DNA of 64,000 nucleotides from Chamaecrista fasciculata (GCA_003254925.1 QANZ01051717.1:1-64000), one strand, 5' to 3'. Positions 1 through 13,427 are shown, numbered from the stretch's first letter. Notes: generated by a model from the letters alone, not told the origin. Numbers and translations are program-made.

Positions 1-589
1 ATTGATTTATATTGATAAGATTTTAACTTAAAAACAATTATTTAATTTACAATTACCAAATATAATACTATTTAAAATATTTCTCAAACCCTAAACCTAA
101 TCTTGTGCTCTCTCACCCTTCAATAGCCGCCACTCTCATTTTTTCATATCATCCATCTTTGTATCTTCAATTATTCAATTTCACTCCCACCTACCTACCT
201 CTTTCTCGATCCACCATTAATATTTGTCATTGCATCATCTTAGCTTATTGTTTATCACTTTCCATCTTCCAACCACAAAATCTCAAGTCTCAAAAGCATT
301 TCTTCTTCTGTCAATTCACAAAGAAGTTTCTTTCTTGATGTTAAGCATTTTTATTTATAGTTCTGAGTTCTTGCCATGACGAATCCACTTTCTTCTTCTT
401 TTTTCATGATCCTTCTTCATTTCTATGGAGTCTAAACTCGGTTGTGCTCATGGGTTGAATGAGAGTTGAAAAGAAAAAGTTGGGCGGGTCATCTATCCGT
501 TGACGGTTTTGGAGTAAAACTGTCGGGTCGACCCGGTGTAACAGTGGGTTGTTGGCAAAACGGTACAAGAAGGCAACTCGGCCTGACCT
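1..589. other. Unassigned AT-rich flank
   Basis: No gene that I recognise. Short open frames exist but lack start context, splice signals or family resemblance. Bases 440-590 are less AT-rich than the surroundings and precede the outer edge of the large inverted repeat. Confidence 0.4.
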
Positions 590-1669
590 TACTCAAAACA
601 TTCACATCCTCTTTCCCAATAGTTTTTGTGTCTGAGTATAGTATCATGTCGTCTAAAGTTGATGAAGATGAAAGTGAAGATGCAACTGGTATTGGCGTGA
701 TCAAATTATCATATCGACTCACTGATTTACCAAACTTCATCTTGTCGTATAGGATCGATTTGCAACATCTATATCTGATCACGTGGCTAATTTTGAACAA
801 GGTTTTACTAATATGCTTCTTAGAAAAGATCACCAGAAGTTCTTTCAAAGTTTAGAGCTTGAAGATCTTGATTGGATGTTGTATGGGATTGAAAATGCCA
901 TTTCTATTGAAGACTCGAAGGCACATCCGCATATTGTTTGGTTTTGGGAGGTATATAGCTTGTCTAAGTCCATCACCATCTTTACAAGTCCTCATCATTT
1001 GATCGTCTTCCATGCATCATCTCACACATGCTTTGAAAAGTCACCAACTTTGAAGCTCTTCATGTTTTCAAGGATTCCATCTAAGAATCTGTCTTCTTCT
1101 TCTCCTCTTCTCCTGTCTAAGTCAAGAAAACTTTTGACTCCCTCTTCGATCTGCAGGGGTGTGAGTGGTGTGGAAGGTCAAACTGTATCGACTAAATGAT
1201 TTACCAAATGTCCTTATTTTGAAATTGAAGTTCTTTGCCATCTCCGTCCATAATTCCATACTTTCACCATCGATATAAGTGTGCAATTATTTCAATAGCA
1301 TTCTGGCCATTGTTATATTATTATCAACACCAAAGTAAACCATAGACCCACTCTCAACTTTCTTCAATGCCATTGGTGGAGCCAAGCAAGAGATAGAAAG
1401 TAATTTTTTCTCGGTAGTGGAGCCAAGTGTGCAGCCATGAAATAAATTGAAGTGAACTTCATAATTCATTAGGTTGAATGAATAACATGTCTTCTTGGTG
1501 GGGATCAGATGGGTACTCATATCGAAAATTCATATTCTATATCTAGCTTAATTATCAGTTGTGTCCTATATATGTAATTTAATTTGTAACAATTTATTGA
1601 TTATAGCTTCTAAATCATTAGATAATGAATATGATGATGATGATGAAGAATTTTTTGTTTTTTATATTT

Positions 1670-2258
1670 GATATGATTGAGCATGAAGAATTTAATATTT
1701 ATTATTGATAAGTTATTTAGTGACAATCGTTGAAGAAAAATCAAAGATTGAATCGCATAAAAATTTAATATTGTTAGTATTGATTATTGAAGGATATGAA
1801 ACTAATCATCCTGCTTATATTTATTTTGGCTAAAAGAGGAAGATATCTTAATTCTTTCTCAATAATCTTTAATGTTTTACCGCTATTTATTTTTGTCGTA
1901 TCTTTACTTTCTGATCTTCTAAATTTCTTTTCGAGTTCTTTCTCTGTTTTGTAATTAAAACTTTTCAGCCTTTGGTGGCATGTCTCTTCGAGTTATCTCT
2001 TATTTGTTACGTTATTGTTTCACAATTATAATGATTTTTTTTTTGTTTTATTAGAAAAGAAAAATGGCTACGAAGAAAGAGATAAGAAGCTATCATTGTT
2101 TTGAAAAAATATAATATCATTCTTCTCTATTAAGGGTATGTTTGAAATGGAGATCAAAGAGGAGAATGGGAAGGTGTCGAATAAGATTATGACCTATTCC
2201 TTTCATTTGTGAAGTTGAAAAATAAAAAGCTAAGGAAGATATTGAGATATGTTATTAC
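1670..2258 (+). repeat. Internal direct repeat, copy A
   Basis: This stretch, from a GATTGAGCATGAA motif onward, resembles 4710-5290 in the same orientation and 11040-11650 in reverse. The module is therefore present three times. The 2259-4575 LTR sits directly after this copy. Confidence 0.65.
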
Positions 2259-4575
2259 TGATGAAGATTGTGTCCTAGGGCCAATCATTTTATGTGTATG
2301 TTTCGAACATATTGATTAATTTATAGTTGATAAATTATGTTGTTATCATATTATTAGCATGTTTACTATGATAGCATCCTTGATTAATTATGTGATAATT
2401 AATCTAAAACTGTCCCTGGTCGATTGTTCTCGTGGGAGTGAGAATGAACCAAGACCAGCATGACCTCGGTGTATGGTGATACATGCACTAAATGCTTTAC
2501 GAGAGTCATGGTGCAATTATGTAAGGGGTTACAAGTTGCTGGACCGACCCGGAGAGTCCTGCATGGGTTTTAGTCATGAGCTAGCCTCTCTTGTACACCT
2601 GTCACGATGCCCTTAGACCTGAGGTCTTGACTATTCCGGCGTTGTAGTTGTCGAACTTTGGCCTAGTCCAATGTTGCCCGTAGTAGGGTAGCCATACAGG
2701 CTAGGTACGGGTTTGGTTGATTGCCGTGTTGAGGAATGTGGTTGACCAAGAAGGAATTTTGTCCCTCATTAAGTTGAGAGATATTTAAACTGGGCCCCTC
2801 GATGAGTCTGTCCAAGGAATGTGCGGCCGCACAGGGAAATGGGACTAACTCAAGGAATCGAGAAAATTATGGTTTGGATTAAGGATGACTTTCCCGTGCC
2901 TTATCCATGACTGAAATATCGTGTGACAATCGAGATTATTACCCGGTGGTACTAAGGTTAAATCGTTTAGCGTTAAAGCGATAAACTCACGTGTTTTGGG
3001 TAGTCGTGATGGCTTGCTAGAGTCCGCTCTCGACTTGTGGGTCATAGAGATGGCTTGCTGCCAACTTCACGTGAAGCCTGCTGGGTCACACACGAGCAGG
3101 ATCAAGATTCCATAATAGGGACACGAATTAGGGTTAATTCGTGAGTCACTTTGGTGACACAATTTAAGACATAGTTGAATGTCTTAGGACATGAAATCTT
3201 GTCTTAAATAAATATCTACGTTTGTGATATTTAAATTTGTTGGACAAGTTTAAATATATTAATTGTTAAATAGTTAATGGGATTAATCTATTTACAATTA
3301 GATTCTTGCTTAAAATATTAGGGAATAATAAATTATATAAGCTTCCTAAAAGTTATGAGATTATTTATTTATTAAATTCACTAATATTAGGATAATAAGG
3401 AGTGAGGGTGGCGCCTCATATCTCTTGAATTTTATTAATAAAATTGTTTTGTTAATTAAATTCAAGATTTGAATTTGAATTCAAGATTTGATTTTGATTT
3501 CAAGATTCAAATTTGAATTAAAGATATTAAGGTAATATTTTAATTCAATTTGTTAAAGATATTAATAAGATAATATAACTTCCTAAAAGTTAGGGTTGTT
3601 ATTTTATTTATTAAATTCTTTAAATTGGGCTAAGGAGGTGGCGCATGACTTGGATCCAAGGGTCAAGATTTGACCTTGCATCTTGGTTTTCAAGATTGCA
3701 TCTTGAATTTCAAATTAAGATATTAATGTAATATTTTAATTAGGAATTCAAATCCTCTTGACCAATGGGGATTGGGAATTCAAGATTTAGTTTCAAGATT
3801 TGATCTTGAAATTTAAATTTAAATTGCCTTTTAGTTTTGAATTATAATATTAGTGTAATATTATAATCAAGAGTTGGAATCCCTATTTTCTTTATTATAA
3901 ATCCCTAATTTCATGAGTTAGGGAATGTGATTCCCTAACCCTAATGAAAATTATATATATATATGCTCACATAAGTCGACTAAGTGGGAGATATATTTTT
4001 AGTGTGACTAAGAATTCGTCTAACCCTAGAGAGAGAGGAGAAGAGTTCAACTCACTCATCTTGTGTGTGCAAAAATCGACTTAACCTAAAGAGTTTAGGG
4101 TTTGGGCCGATTTTGTGAGAGAGAAAAGGAGAGAGAGTGAATTCGACCAAAAACCTAAAAGGTTTAGGCTTGGGCGAATTGTGAAGGTGTTCATCTCTTG
4201 ACCTTTAGTTTTGATTTCTTCAAGAAGAGTTCTTGAAGTTAGGCGCCACTTGTTCTTGTTGTTCAAGAATTGTTCTTGAACAATCAAGATTTGTAGATTC
4301 GGTTCCCGTATTCACTTGGGAAGAAGTGAAGGAGGCTAGCACCTAGGCATCTTCCAAACTGCTCGTGTGGATCACAGGCAGAGGAAGGACACTCGGAGTG
4401 GACTTCTTTGAATCGCAAAGTTCAAAAGCTACCGATTGTTTATGGTAAATCACTTTTCGTTTCCTAGTATAAACTCATATAGTCCTGGCAGGAAATCATA
4501 TGAGCGTCGTTTATTGATTATTAATTTTAGTTTTTTTAAATTTTTCCGCTGCGCACGCTCTGTGATTTCCCAACA
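2259..4575 (+). mobile_element. Solo LTR, TGTTGGAGATTG family
   Basis: Fossil LTR of about 2.3 kb, starting TGATGAAGATTGTG and ending TTCCCAACA. It is flanked by the 5-bp target duplication ATTAC (2254-2258 and 4576-4580). It matches the LTRs at 17674, 18516 and 20646 (the latter two on the minus strand). No internal coding region lies beside it, so it is a solo LTR. Orientation follows from a purine-rich tract (AAGTGGGAG) that precedes the same LTR start in the minus-strand pair. Divergence from the other copies suggests it is not recent. Confidence 0.88.
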
Positions 4576-4709
4576 ATTACACCCACTTTTATTGTCCATA
4601 CGATTTCTCTTTATGTTCCTCTTCTTCTTAACCTCCCAAGCCACAACGCGAGTATATGTTTTGGATAGAAAATTCATGAACAAATAGAACACCAGACATA
4701 ATATTTTTG

Positions 4710-5290
4710 AAGTGATTGAGCATGAAAAATTTAATATTTATTATGCATACATTGTTTAGCAACAATCGTTGAAGATAAATCAAAGATTGAATCACAATAA
4801 AAAATGTAATAATGTTAGTATTGATTATTGAAGGTTATGAAACTAATAATCCTGCTTATATTTATTTTGGTTAAAAGAGGAAGATATCTTAATTCTTTCT
4901 CAATAATCTTTAATGTTTTACTGCAATTTATTTTTGTCGTATCTTTTCTTTTCGATCTTCTAAATTTCTTTTCGAGTTGTTTCTCTATTATGTAACTTTT
5001 TTTAGCCTTTGGAGGCTTGTCTCTATGAGTTATCTCTTATCTATTTTTGTTTTACTGTTATAATGAATTTTCTGTTTTTTTAGGAAAAACAATGGCTATG
5101 AAGAAAGAGTTCAGAAGTTATCATTGTTTTGAATAAAGATTATGTGTCTTCCCTATCAATGGTGTGTTTGAAATGGAGATCAAGGAGGAGAATTGGAGGG
5201 TGTGGGAGAAGATTGCGACATCTTCCTCTTGTTTCAGAAGTTGAAAAATGAAAGAGAAGATATTGAGGTATTTTGATGAAGAAAATACCT
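4710..5290 (+). repeat. Internal direct repeat, copy B
   Basis: Second direct copy of the module at 1670-2258, about 85-90% alike by eye. It continues to the right into the retrocopy target site and then the rest of the inverted-repeat arm. Confidence 0.6.
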
Positions 5291-5336
5291 TATTTGAGAA
5301 ATTTTGCAATAGTTACTTAAATCCAAAGAAGGGGAC

Positions 5337-5921
5337 CATTATTAACATCTGGTATAACCAAATCTCAAGGAAAAAGTTCCTTGACATGGCTGTTGCTGAC
5401 CTTCGAATTAACCCAAAGAGTAATGGTTACATCAAGAACACCAATCTAATGCCCTATAGATGGAAAGAAGGAGATATCCTCATTGCGGGAGAGAGATTCA
5501 AGCTTAAGAAGAAAAATGTTTTTACTGCCTTCTGCTTTAATAATAATAGCCCTACCTTGTTGTTTTACTATTGTGATAATGACAGGTATCAAATGGAGGA
5601 AACTTTCTTCAAGGGTTTTAGAACCTTTTTGGAGTATAGTAAGGATCAGCAAAATGAAGATGCATCGTTAGTTTGCCAACTCAGGTTCTGCTCTAGAGGA
5701 AAACTGCAAAATCAGAGTCAACACCTAGAGATTATTAAGGAGGATATCAATGCTATGATGAATCAAGGAAGTGGCAGATGGAGGATTGCAGCTCACAATC
5801 ATAGTCAGAAAATTAAGGATATATGGCTGTGGATTGATAGCCACATTACTGGTGTCCAATGTTTCCTGTAGTTTTTTCTTGTTGTTCCCCTTTTCCTGTT
5901 TTATTTAATTCAAAAAAAAAA
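5337..5921 (+). mobile_element. Poly(A)-tailed retrocopy with 12-bp TSD
   Basis: A 585-bp insert ending in a run of A (5912-5921), flanked by AAAGAAGGGGAC at 5325-5336 and 5922-5933. The uninterrupted site survives in the inverted-repeat partner near 11010-11025 (minus strand). These are hallmarks of target-primed retroposition: a 5'-truncated LINE or a processed transcript. The insert carries an open frame of about 178 codons up to a stop at 5871, beginning IINIWYNQISRKKF and ending HITGVQCFL. I do not recognise this protein, and it is not an obvious reverse transcriptase or RNase H. Confidence 0.8.
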
Positions 5922-7220
5922 AAAGAAGGGGACGACATACCGAAAGTTAATCCTCTCCTTCCCCCATTTCTTTTCCTAATTGCCAAGCAAACTTTAAAGA
6001 ACTTCGCCAAGATGAAGAAGAAAAGCATTACCCAAATTAAAAAGCAAATAATGGTGAGCAATATAATAGTGAAAATATAAATGACGTTAAGAGAGTATGA
6101 GCTCAAGTGATGACTAAGCCATCACATGTTGTAATTTAGAGTAACATTCGGAAAATTAATCCTTTTAAGTATTAGTATTTAATATATATGTTCAATTTTG
6201 TAACATTTAACATATGCTTTTGGTATAAATAAAAAAAAAAACTTTATTTCAGAATGCTGAAAACAAAAATCCATTAGTTAGTAGTCAATCAATATAACAA
6301 ACATTAATATATTATAAACAAGGTTGCAAATTGCGATTTGCAATCTAATTGTGCGGCTACAGTATCGCTATTTTAGTTGTGGTCGCAACCTGTGTGGGGC
6401 AACAACGACTACACCCGTAACCATTACAACCTATATTATAAAACTCGTAACCATAACAAACACAACGCTACCGCATCCGCGACCATAATTGCTGCCTTAA
6501 TTAATTATAAATACCTCACAACGTATTCCCAATTAAATTAATATTGTCAATATAAGCACTAACATAAGACAAGCAACTTTGAGTATTTTATTCAGTCCAT
6601 AATTCTCATGATTCTTTAACAAACTGATTAATTTCTTTTTTTTTTTCAATTTTTAAATTTTCAAATATTTGGTAGAAAACTTTTAAATTACTAGTTATGA
6701 ATGATTAGGTCACAACTCTCTTGTTTGTTCCACAAAAAAAAAGAGAAGGGATCTTTTAATGCGTCGTGAACCATTGGCGAAGTTTGGTGTAAAATGCAGT
6801 GTTATAATAAATGTTGTCGAATACAATATATAAAATGTTACATAATTAAGTAAAAAAAAATAACAAACATTTATTTTTTTAAAGAAATGTTAATCATAAT
6901 AAAATATATCAAATAATTTAACTATGGTGAGTAAAATAGGCATGTTTAAAATATTATTTTCGAATTTTCAATCAAATAGTATTTTATTCTAAATTACGTA
7001 TGTGATATCCCAAAATTTTAGAGATTGTTTAGAAATTTATAATAAGAATTTAAAGCCATTGAAATATAAAATTAGATTCTTAGAAGTCATACTTGGAATC
7101 TAAATGTTTTTCTGAGTTTGTGGTAAAATTGGGGAGCAACAAAAATTTGAAATATTATCTGGGTTTTATTTTAGATTTTACATGTGACACTTTTGAGTAA
7201 CATAGTAACAGATAAGGTTA

Positions 7221-7252
<32 letters not shown>
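7221..7252 (+). repeat. (AAT)n microsatellite
   Basis: About ten uninterrupted AAT units inside the LTR relic. Confidence 0.9.
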
Positions 7253-7254
<2 letters not shown>

Positions 7255-8232
7255 TCTTGAACCTACTATTCGTAATGAATTCAATTATATAAATTTTGTT
7301 AATATATATACATATATAATAAAATTCTTTGTCTATAATTTTGTGTGTAATAAGGACTAAGTTAGAAGAAATCAGACCTCTAAAGGACCAACCTGAAATT
7401 CTTTGTTTCCTTTTAGAATAGGCAAGACGAATCCCCATATCAATTGAAAAATATTTTTAAATTGATTTGAATAGATTCTCTATCCTTCTTTTTGTACGCA
7501 GCAATAAGCATACACACTCCTTCATTACTAAAAAAAAAAATGCCTCTTCCTCCTTTTACCCTACTTGCTGCACCTTCGCCAAAAGTCACAAATTTCCCAT
7601 TCCTTGCTAGCGTTGTATTCATCGGCCATTGATCTAATCATCTCTTTTATCCCTTCTATATATCCTTTTACCACTTGGGCAATGGTTTTAGAGACAATAA
7701 TGTTACTAAGATTAATTGTTAGGGGTCTAATTCAACTCTTTAAACTTTGGGTTTTTGACTATGAAGACGGTTCATAACTTGTAGAGTGTAATGAGAAATT
7801 TTAAGATAAAAAGAAAGAATCTTTCTTGGTGAATCAGACCCACTTCGTTAATGTTATTCATTTACATGTGAAACTTTTAGGGTCTAGTGATTTATTCTTG
7901 ATTAGTATACAAGTGTGAGTGGGAAGTGAATTTGTCAAAGAGAGGCAATAGTTAAGAAACAGTGGCACATAATATATTTTATAAATATTTATTAATGACT
8001 AACAATGCAACCACATGTACCTAATTTCTACTTTGTAATTATGTAGGATAGCTCTATTTTTGACACAAAGCAAATATCCTTTACTTTATTTTATTTTAAA
8101 AAATATAACTTGTGATGAAATCTTGAGTTTGTGAATCTTTTAATGGAGCTCCCAAATAAAGTACCCAAACTCCAAAGATCAGTTTATCAATTGTAAGTCT
8201 AGTTGGGATTCCAAGTAAGGGTAGGATAATCT

Positions 8233-8277
8233 TGAATGATGAGTGTTTTTTTTTTTTTTGATAAGTGAATGATGAGT
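8233..8277 (-). mobile_element. Tail-only retroposition scar 1
   Basis: TGAATGATGAGT occurs at 8233-8244 and 8266-8277, separated by 21 bp that are mostly poly(T) followed by GATAAG. On the minus strand this is a few bases plus a poly(A) tail between long target duplications, as expected for an extremely 5'-truncated LINE or SINE insertion. Confidence 0.6.
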
Positions 8278-9250
8278 ATTTTGAGTAAGCTAATTGTCTA
8301 AATGTTAAACTGATAGTGTTGCAATGGGTTAGACCATTGGGTCTCTAAGTTTCAATTCTTGAACCGTAACGTTGATTGAAACTTTAATTGTGTTTTAGAT
8401 TCCCTTGCACCCGTTGTTGATAGAAAGCAGATAGGCGTAGTTATCTATTCTCCTGGAAGAGGCGAGTGGCTTCTCATTTTTTTCTTGTTGTGGAATTGCT
8501 TGATGTTTGTTTGATGTCAATGTTGTGAATCAACTTGTGTTGATACCTGTTTTTAATTAGAAAGTTTTAGTGTTTGGAAATATGAGTTTACAAACTCTGA
8601 ACATACTATTGATGAATTTCTAAGTGTTTGAAAAGAACTACTGAATGTAATTATAGCTAATGTGGATTTGATTGTGTTTGTGCATGTTCCCTAGTGATGT
8701 GGTCAGACGGATTATGGAATTACTCCTCATGTATGAGTGGAGACGGATTACTCGCCAGTGTCGGGTTGAGACGGATTTGTTGTTTACTCCGCAAGAAGGG
8801 TTGAGACAGATGCATATATGAATTGACATGGTTTACTTTTATTATTGTTCTTGTTTGCATTGACTACTACATTGTATATATTGAGAGTCTTGTTTTCATT
8901 ATCGTTTTTGGTTGCTATTGTTGAAATTGTTATTACTTGAAATTAGTGATATATGACTATCTCTTCCGCATGTGGTGGCATTGTGCACCACAACGGAATG
9001 GATTAGTCACTCACTGAGTTATGAATCACCCCTCTCCCCTTCAGTTTTTGGTACAGGTACAGGTTAGATATCTACTTCTGCTCTAAGGGGGAAACTGAGC
9101 TAAGGCCTACACTTCGTTCATGTGGGCAGTTACGTTCTAGCGAACTGTATTAACCTAACTCTCCTTTTAAAGGCCTTAGCACATAGTTGTGTTGGTTCAT
9201 AACCATGGATGGTTTCTGGTGTTGGTGTTGGATAGTTTATGGTTTTCATA

Positions 9251-10024
9251 GTGAAAGGTTTCTTGATTTGATTGTGGTTTCTTATTTTTGAAAATGATGA
9301 GCTACATTAAGAAAACGTACACACATTTTTATGCTGGCCAATGGCATGAAAAAGGAATTTGATGGTGAACAGTTTCTTGTTTTGATAATAGTTTCTTATT
9401 TTTGAAAACAATGAGCTAGATAAAGAAAACTTGCAAACATTTTTATGTTTGTTAATGGCATAAAAATGATTTTTTCCTCTCAATTGTTATATCTAATTTT
9501 TTTAATCTCAAGATCTGTATTTTGTAAATTAAAAAAATTACACATATCTCAAGACTCAAAAAGTTTAATCTGTAAGTTAAAAAATAGATTGCTCCAATTA
9601 TCTATCTCTTCATATAACTATATAAAAAAAAAAAATCATCTCTTTTCTCCACCCTCAATCACTTGTCACTAGTGAAACTGGTTATAGCATAATATGTAAT
9701 ATGTGACCAATTATGAGAGTTTAATTTGTAATATTGAATACAGTTCAAAATCTCACACATAAGTTTGAAAAAAAATTGTAGATCTTTTGCCTTACTTTAA
9801 TTCTCAATAGTGAGATTAATGTGCTGCTATGGTAAAGGGAAAAATGTAACGTACAAGCATTTTGTGAGACACATTATTTAAGGAAAAGATTTAAATTTTC
9901 CATCTAGATTTGATTTTTCAAAATTATCCCTAGATTCTTAGTAAAAATTTTCTTTACTTATTTGTTTGGCCAACTCATTAATAATTGATTATTTAATTTT
10001 CTTAAAACATGACATGTTTTTAAG
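9251..10024. other. AT-rich spacer with degenerate repeats
   Basis: No gene seen. 9160-9260 resembles 12585-12690 in the same orientation (shared GATGGTTTCTGGTGTTG and TTTATGGTTTT blocks). A weaker internal repeat is visible at 9265-9330 versus 9370-9440 (TTTCTTATTTTTGAAAA followed by ATGAGCTA). Confidence 0.45.
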
Positions 10025-12575
10025 TTTTACATAATTTAGAATAAAATACTATTTGATTGAAAATTTTAAAATAATATGTTAAACATGCCTATTTTACTCA
10101 CCATAGTTAAATGCTTTGGTATTTTTTATTACGATGCACATTTCTTTAAAAAAACAGAAATGTTTATTATTTTTTATACTTAATTAGGTATCATTTTATA
10201 TATTGCATGTATTCCATAACTTTTATTATAATGCTGCATTTTATACCAAACTTCGCCAAAGGTTCACGGCGCATTTAGAGATCCCTTCTTTTTTTTTTTG
10301 GAACAAATGAGAGAGTTGTGACCTAACCATTCATAACTAGTAATTTAAATGTTTTCTACCAAATCTTCGAAAATTTATGAGACTTATGGACTAAATAAAA
10401 TACTCAAAGTTGCTTGTCTTATGTTCATGCTTGTATTGACAATATTAATTTAATTGCGAATAGGTTGTGAGGTATTTATAATTAATTAAGGGTGCAATTG
10501 TGGTTGTGGATACGGTAGCGTTGTGTTTATTATGGTTACGAGTTTTATAATATAGGTTGTAATGGTTACGGGTGTTGTCAATGTGGCCTGACACAGGTTG
10601 CGACCACAACTACAATAGCGATACTGTAGCTGCACAATTGAGATCGCAAACCGTAATTCACAATCTTGTTTATAATGTTTTAATGTTTGTTATATTGATT
10701 GACTACTAATTTCTACCAAAAGCATATGTTAAATGTTACGAAAATAAACATATGTTAAATACTAATTCTTAAAAGGATTAATTTTCGGAATGTTACTCTA
10801 AATTACAACATGTGATGGTTTAGTCATCACTTGAGCTCATACTCTCTCAACTTCATTTTATATTTTCACTATCATATTGCTCACCAATATTTGGATTTTA
10901 ATTTGGGCAATGCTTTTATTCTTTATCTTCGCGAAGATCTTTAAAATTTGCTCGAAAATTAGAAAAAGAAATGAGGGAAGGAGAGGATTAACTTTTGGTA
11001 TCTGTCCCCTTCTTTGGATTTAAGTAACTACTGCAAAATATCTCAATTTAAGGTATTTTCTTCATCAAAATACCTCAATATCTTCTCTTTCATTTTTCAA
11101 CTACTCAAAAAAGAAGAAGATATCACAATCTTCTCCCACACCCCCCATTCTTCTCCCCGATCTCCAATTCAATCACGACCTTAATAGGGAAGACGCGTAT
11201 TATCTTTATTCAAAACAATGATAACTTCTAAACTCTTTCTTCACAGCCATTTTTTTCCTAATAAAACAGAAAATTCATTATAAGTTTATAACAGTACAAC
11301 AAAAACAGATAAGAGATAACTCAAAGAGAGACAAGCCTCCAAAGGCTAAATAAGTTCTAGTTACAAAACAGAGAAACAACTCGAAAAGAAATTTAGAAGA
11401 TCAAAGAGTAAAGATACGACAAAAATATATAACGGTAAAACAATAAAGATTATTGAGGAAGAATTAAGGTATCTTCCTCTTTGAGCAAAAATAAATATAA
11501 GCAGGTTGATTAGTTTCATAACCTTCAATAATCAATACTAACAATATTAAATTTATTATTGCGATACAATCTATGATTTATCTTCAACGATTGTCACTAA
11601 ATAACTTATGGATAATAAATATTAAAATCTTCATGCTCAATCATATCAAATATCAAAAACAAAAAAAAAAAATCGTCATCTAATGATTTAGAAACTGTAA
11701 TCAATAAATTGTTACAAATTAAATTACATATATATGACAGAACTGATAATTAAGTTAGATATAGAATATGAACTTTCAATATGAGGACCCCTATGATCCC
11801 CTACAAGACATGTTATCGATTCAACCTAATGAATTATGAAGTTCACTTCAATTCATTTCATGGCTGCACACTTGGCTTCATTACTCAGAAAAAAATTACT
11901 TTCTTTCCCTTGCTTGGCTCCACCAATGAAATTGAGGAAAGTTGAGAGAGAGTCTCTGGTTTCCTTTGGTCTTGATAACAATATAACAATGGCCAGAATG
12001 CTATTGAAACGATTGCACACTTATATCGATGATGAAAGTATGGAATTATGGGTGGAGATGGCAAACAACTTCAATTTCAAAATAAGGGCATTTGGTAAAT
12101 CATTGAGTCAAAACATTTTGACCTTCTACACCACTTACACCACTGAAGATCGAAGAGGGAGACAAAAGTGTTCTTGACTCAGACAGGAGAAGAAGAAGAC
12201 GGATTCTTGGACAGAATCCTTGAAAACACGAAGAACTTCAAACTTGGTTATTTTTCAAAAATTGAATAACTCTCAACTTAGTAATATTTCAGAAACTAAT
12301 TGCTAGATTATTGTTTAATATTTTGAACTAAAACCACTAATGAAGGAAAAACCGAAGAAGATCACAGAAGTAGAAAGTGTTCTTAACTCAAACCGAAGAG
12401 GAAGATGGGAAAATGAAAAGATGAAGTTTGGTAAATCAGTGAGTTGATATAATCATTTTGATCACACTAATACCAGTTGTATCTTCACTTTCATCTTCAT
12501 CATCTTTAGACGCCATGATACTATATTAAGACAAACAAACTATTGGGAAAGAGGGTGTAAATGTTTTGACTGTTG
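10025..12575 (-). repeat. Right arm of large inverted repeat
   Basis: Reverse complement of the left arm (590-7000) without its LTR and retrocopy insertions. It preserves the empty retrocopy target. It contains an open frame at 11836-12177 (113 codons; core NNITMARMLLKRLHTYID) whose counterpart in the left arm is shorter. The conserved core between diverged arms hints at an old captured or coding piece, but I do not recognise it. Confidence 0.75.
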
Positions 12576-13427
12576 GTTTGGCCTCAACCTTGCTCTCCTT
12601 TTCATGATGCTAAGCACATAGTTTTAATGTTTTGATGATGGATGGTTTCTGGTGTTGATGGTGGAAAGTTTATGGTTTTGATTGTGGACAGATTTTGGTT
12701 ATGATGTAGATGGTTTCTAGTTTTCTTAGATAGTTGTTTAAATTAAAACAATGATCTTTAAGAAAACAAAGCCCACATATTTATGAGTGAAATCGGTTTT
12801 TTTTTTCTTATTTTTTTGAACAAAAGATTAAATGGGGTAAGTTCTAGTATCCCACTAGGGTTAGAAAATTTCTTATGAGCTTGGTTTCATCTTCATTTCA
12901 ATTTGTCAAAAATTATGCCTTAATATGTTTTTTTTATAAAACAAATGAGTCAATTTTCGATATACTTCTTGATGGTTTGAAAAGTAGATCATTTTTCTGT
13001 ATAAACTAGTCTCGTTTTCGTTGAATTAAGATAAAAAGATGATGACTAATAAGTATACTATTACAAGCCAAAAAAAAAGTATATTGTTGGGTTCTTTCAG
13101 AGATTAAATTGTTTATTTTAATTTTTCAGTGATCGAGTTGTTAGTTTATTCGTTAATGTTATTTACCGATTAAGAGTCAAATACTCACATGGGTCCTAAA
13201 AGTATGAGATGAATTTCAAATTAAGAGTCAAATACTCATTCGAGTCGAGTATTGATTCAGGCGCAAGATAAGAAAAATTTAAATATCTTAGATAGGGATA
13301 TGGATACACTAATACTTATCTATTCATATTATGGAAAGTGGTTTTACCATCTCTTTTGAAACTCCAAGTTTTTTGTCCATTAATACAATAAAAACAAAGT
13401 TAATATAACCAACCAAAAATAAAATTG
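12576..13427. other. AT-rich spacer
   Basis: No gene seen. It holds the second copy of the GATGGTTTCTGGTGTTG repeat (12585-12690) and a degenerate element near 13080-13200 with TTTAATTTTTCAGTGATCGAGTTG and GTTAGTTTATTCG motifs. Confidence 0.4.

Larger units (their letters stand above)
590..7000 (+). repeat. Left arm of large inverted repeat
   Basis: Reading this stretch in reverse complement gives the sequence at about 10025-12575, with substitutions and small indels along the whole length. Anchors: 1205-1320 pairs with 11980-12105, 640-760 with 12420-12530, and 6900-6995 with 10030-10110. The arm is longer than its partner because it contains a solo LTR (2259-4575), a poly(A)-tailed retrocopy (5337-5921) and an internal direct repeat: about 1670-2258 resembles 4710-5290. 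A minus-strand open frame at 1287-1520 is the diverged counterpart of the one at 11836-12177. I do not recognise the family; a very long-TIR transposon or an inverted duplication both fit. Confidence 0.75.
7001..9250 (+). mobile_element. Ty3/gypsy-type LTR relic
   Basis: The inverted-repeat homology stops exactly where TGTGATATCCCAAAATTTTAG begins, the typical first bases of plant chromovirus (Tekay/Retand-like) LTRs. Further in come motifs usual for such LTRs: GGCATTGTGCACCACAACGG (about 8972), CACTCACTGAGTTATGA (about 9011) and a GGTACAGGTACAGG stretch (about 9050). I cannot place the right end, and no internal region is seen. Fossil, probably a solo or partial LTR. The extent is approximate. 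Confidence 0.5.
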
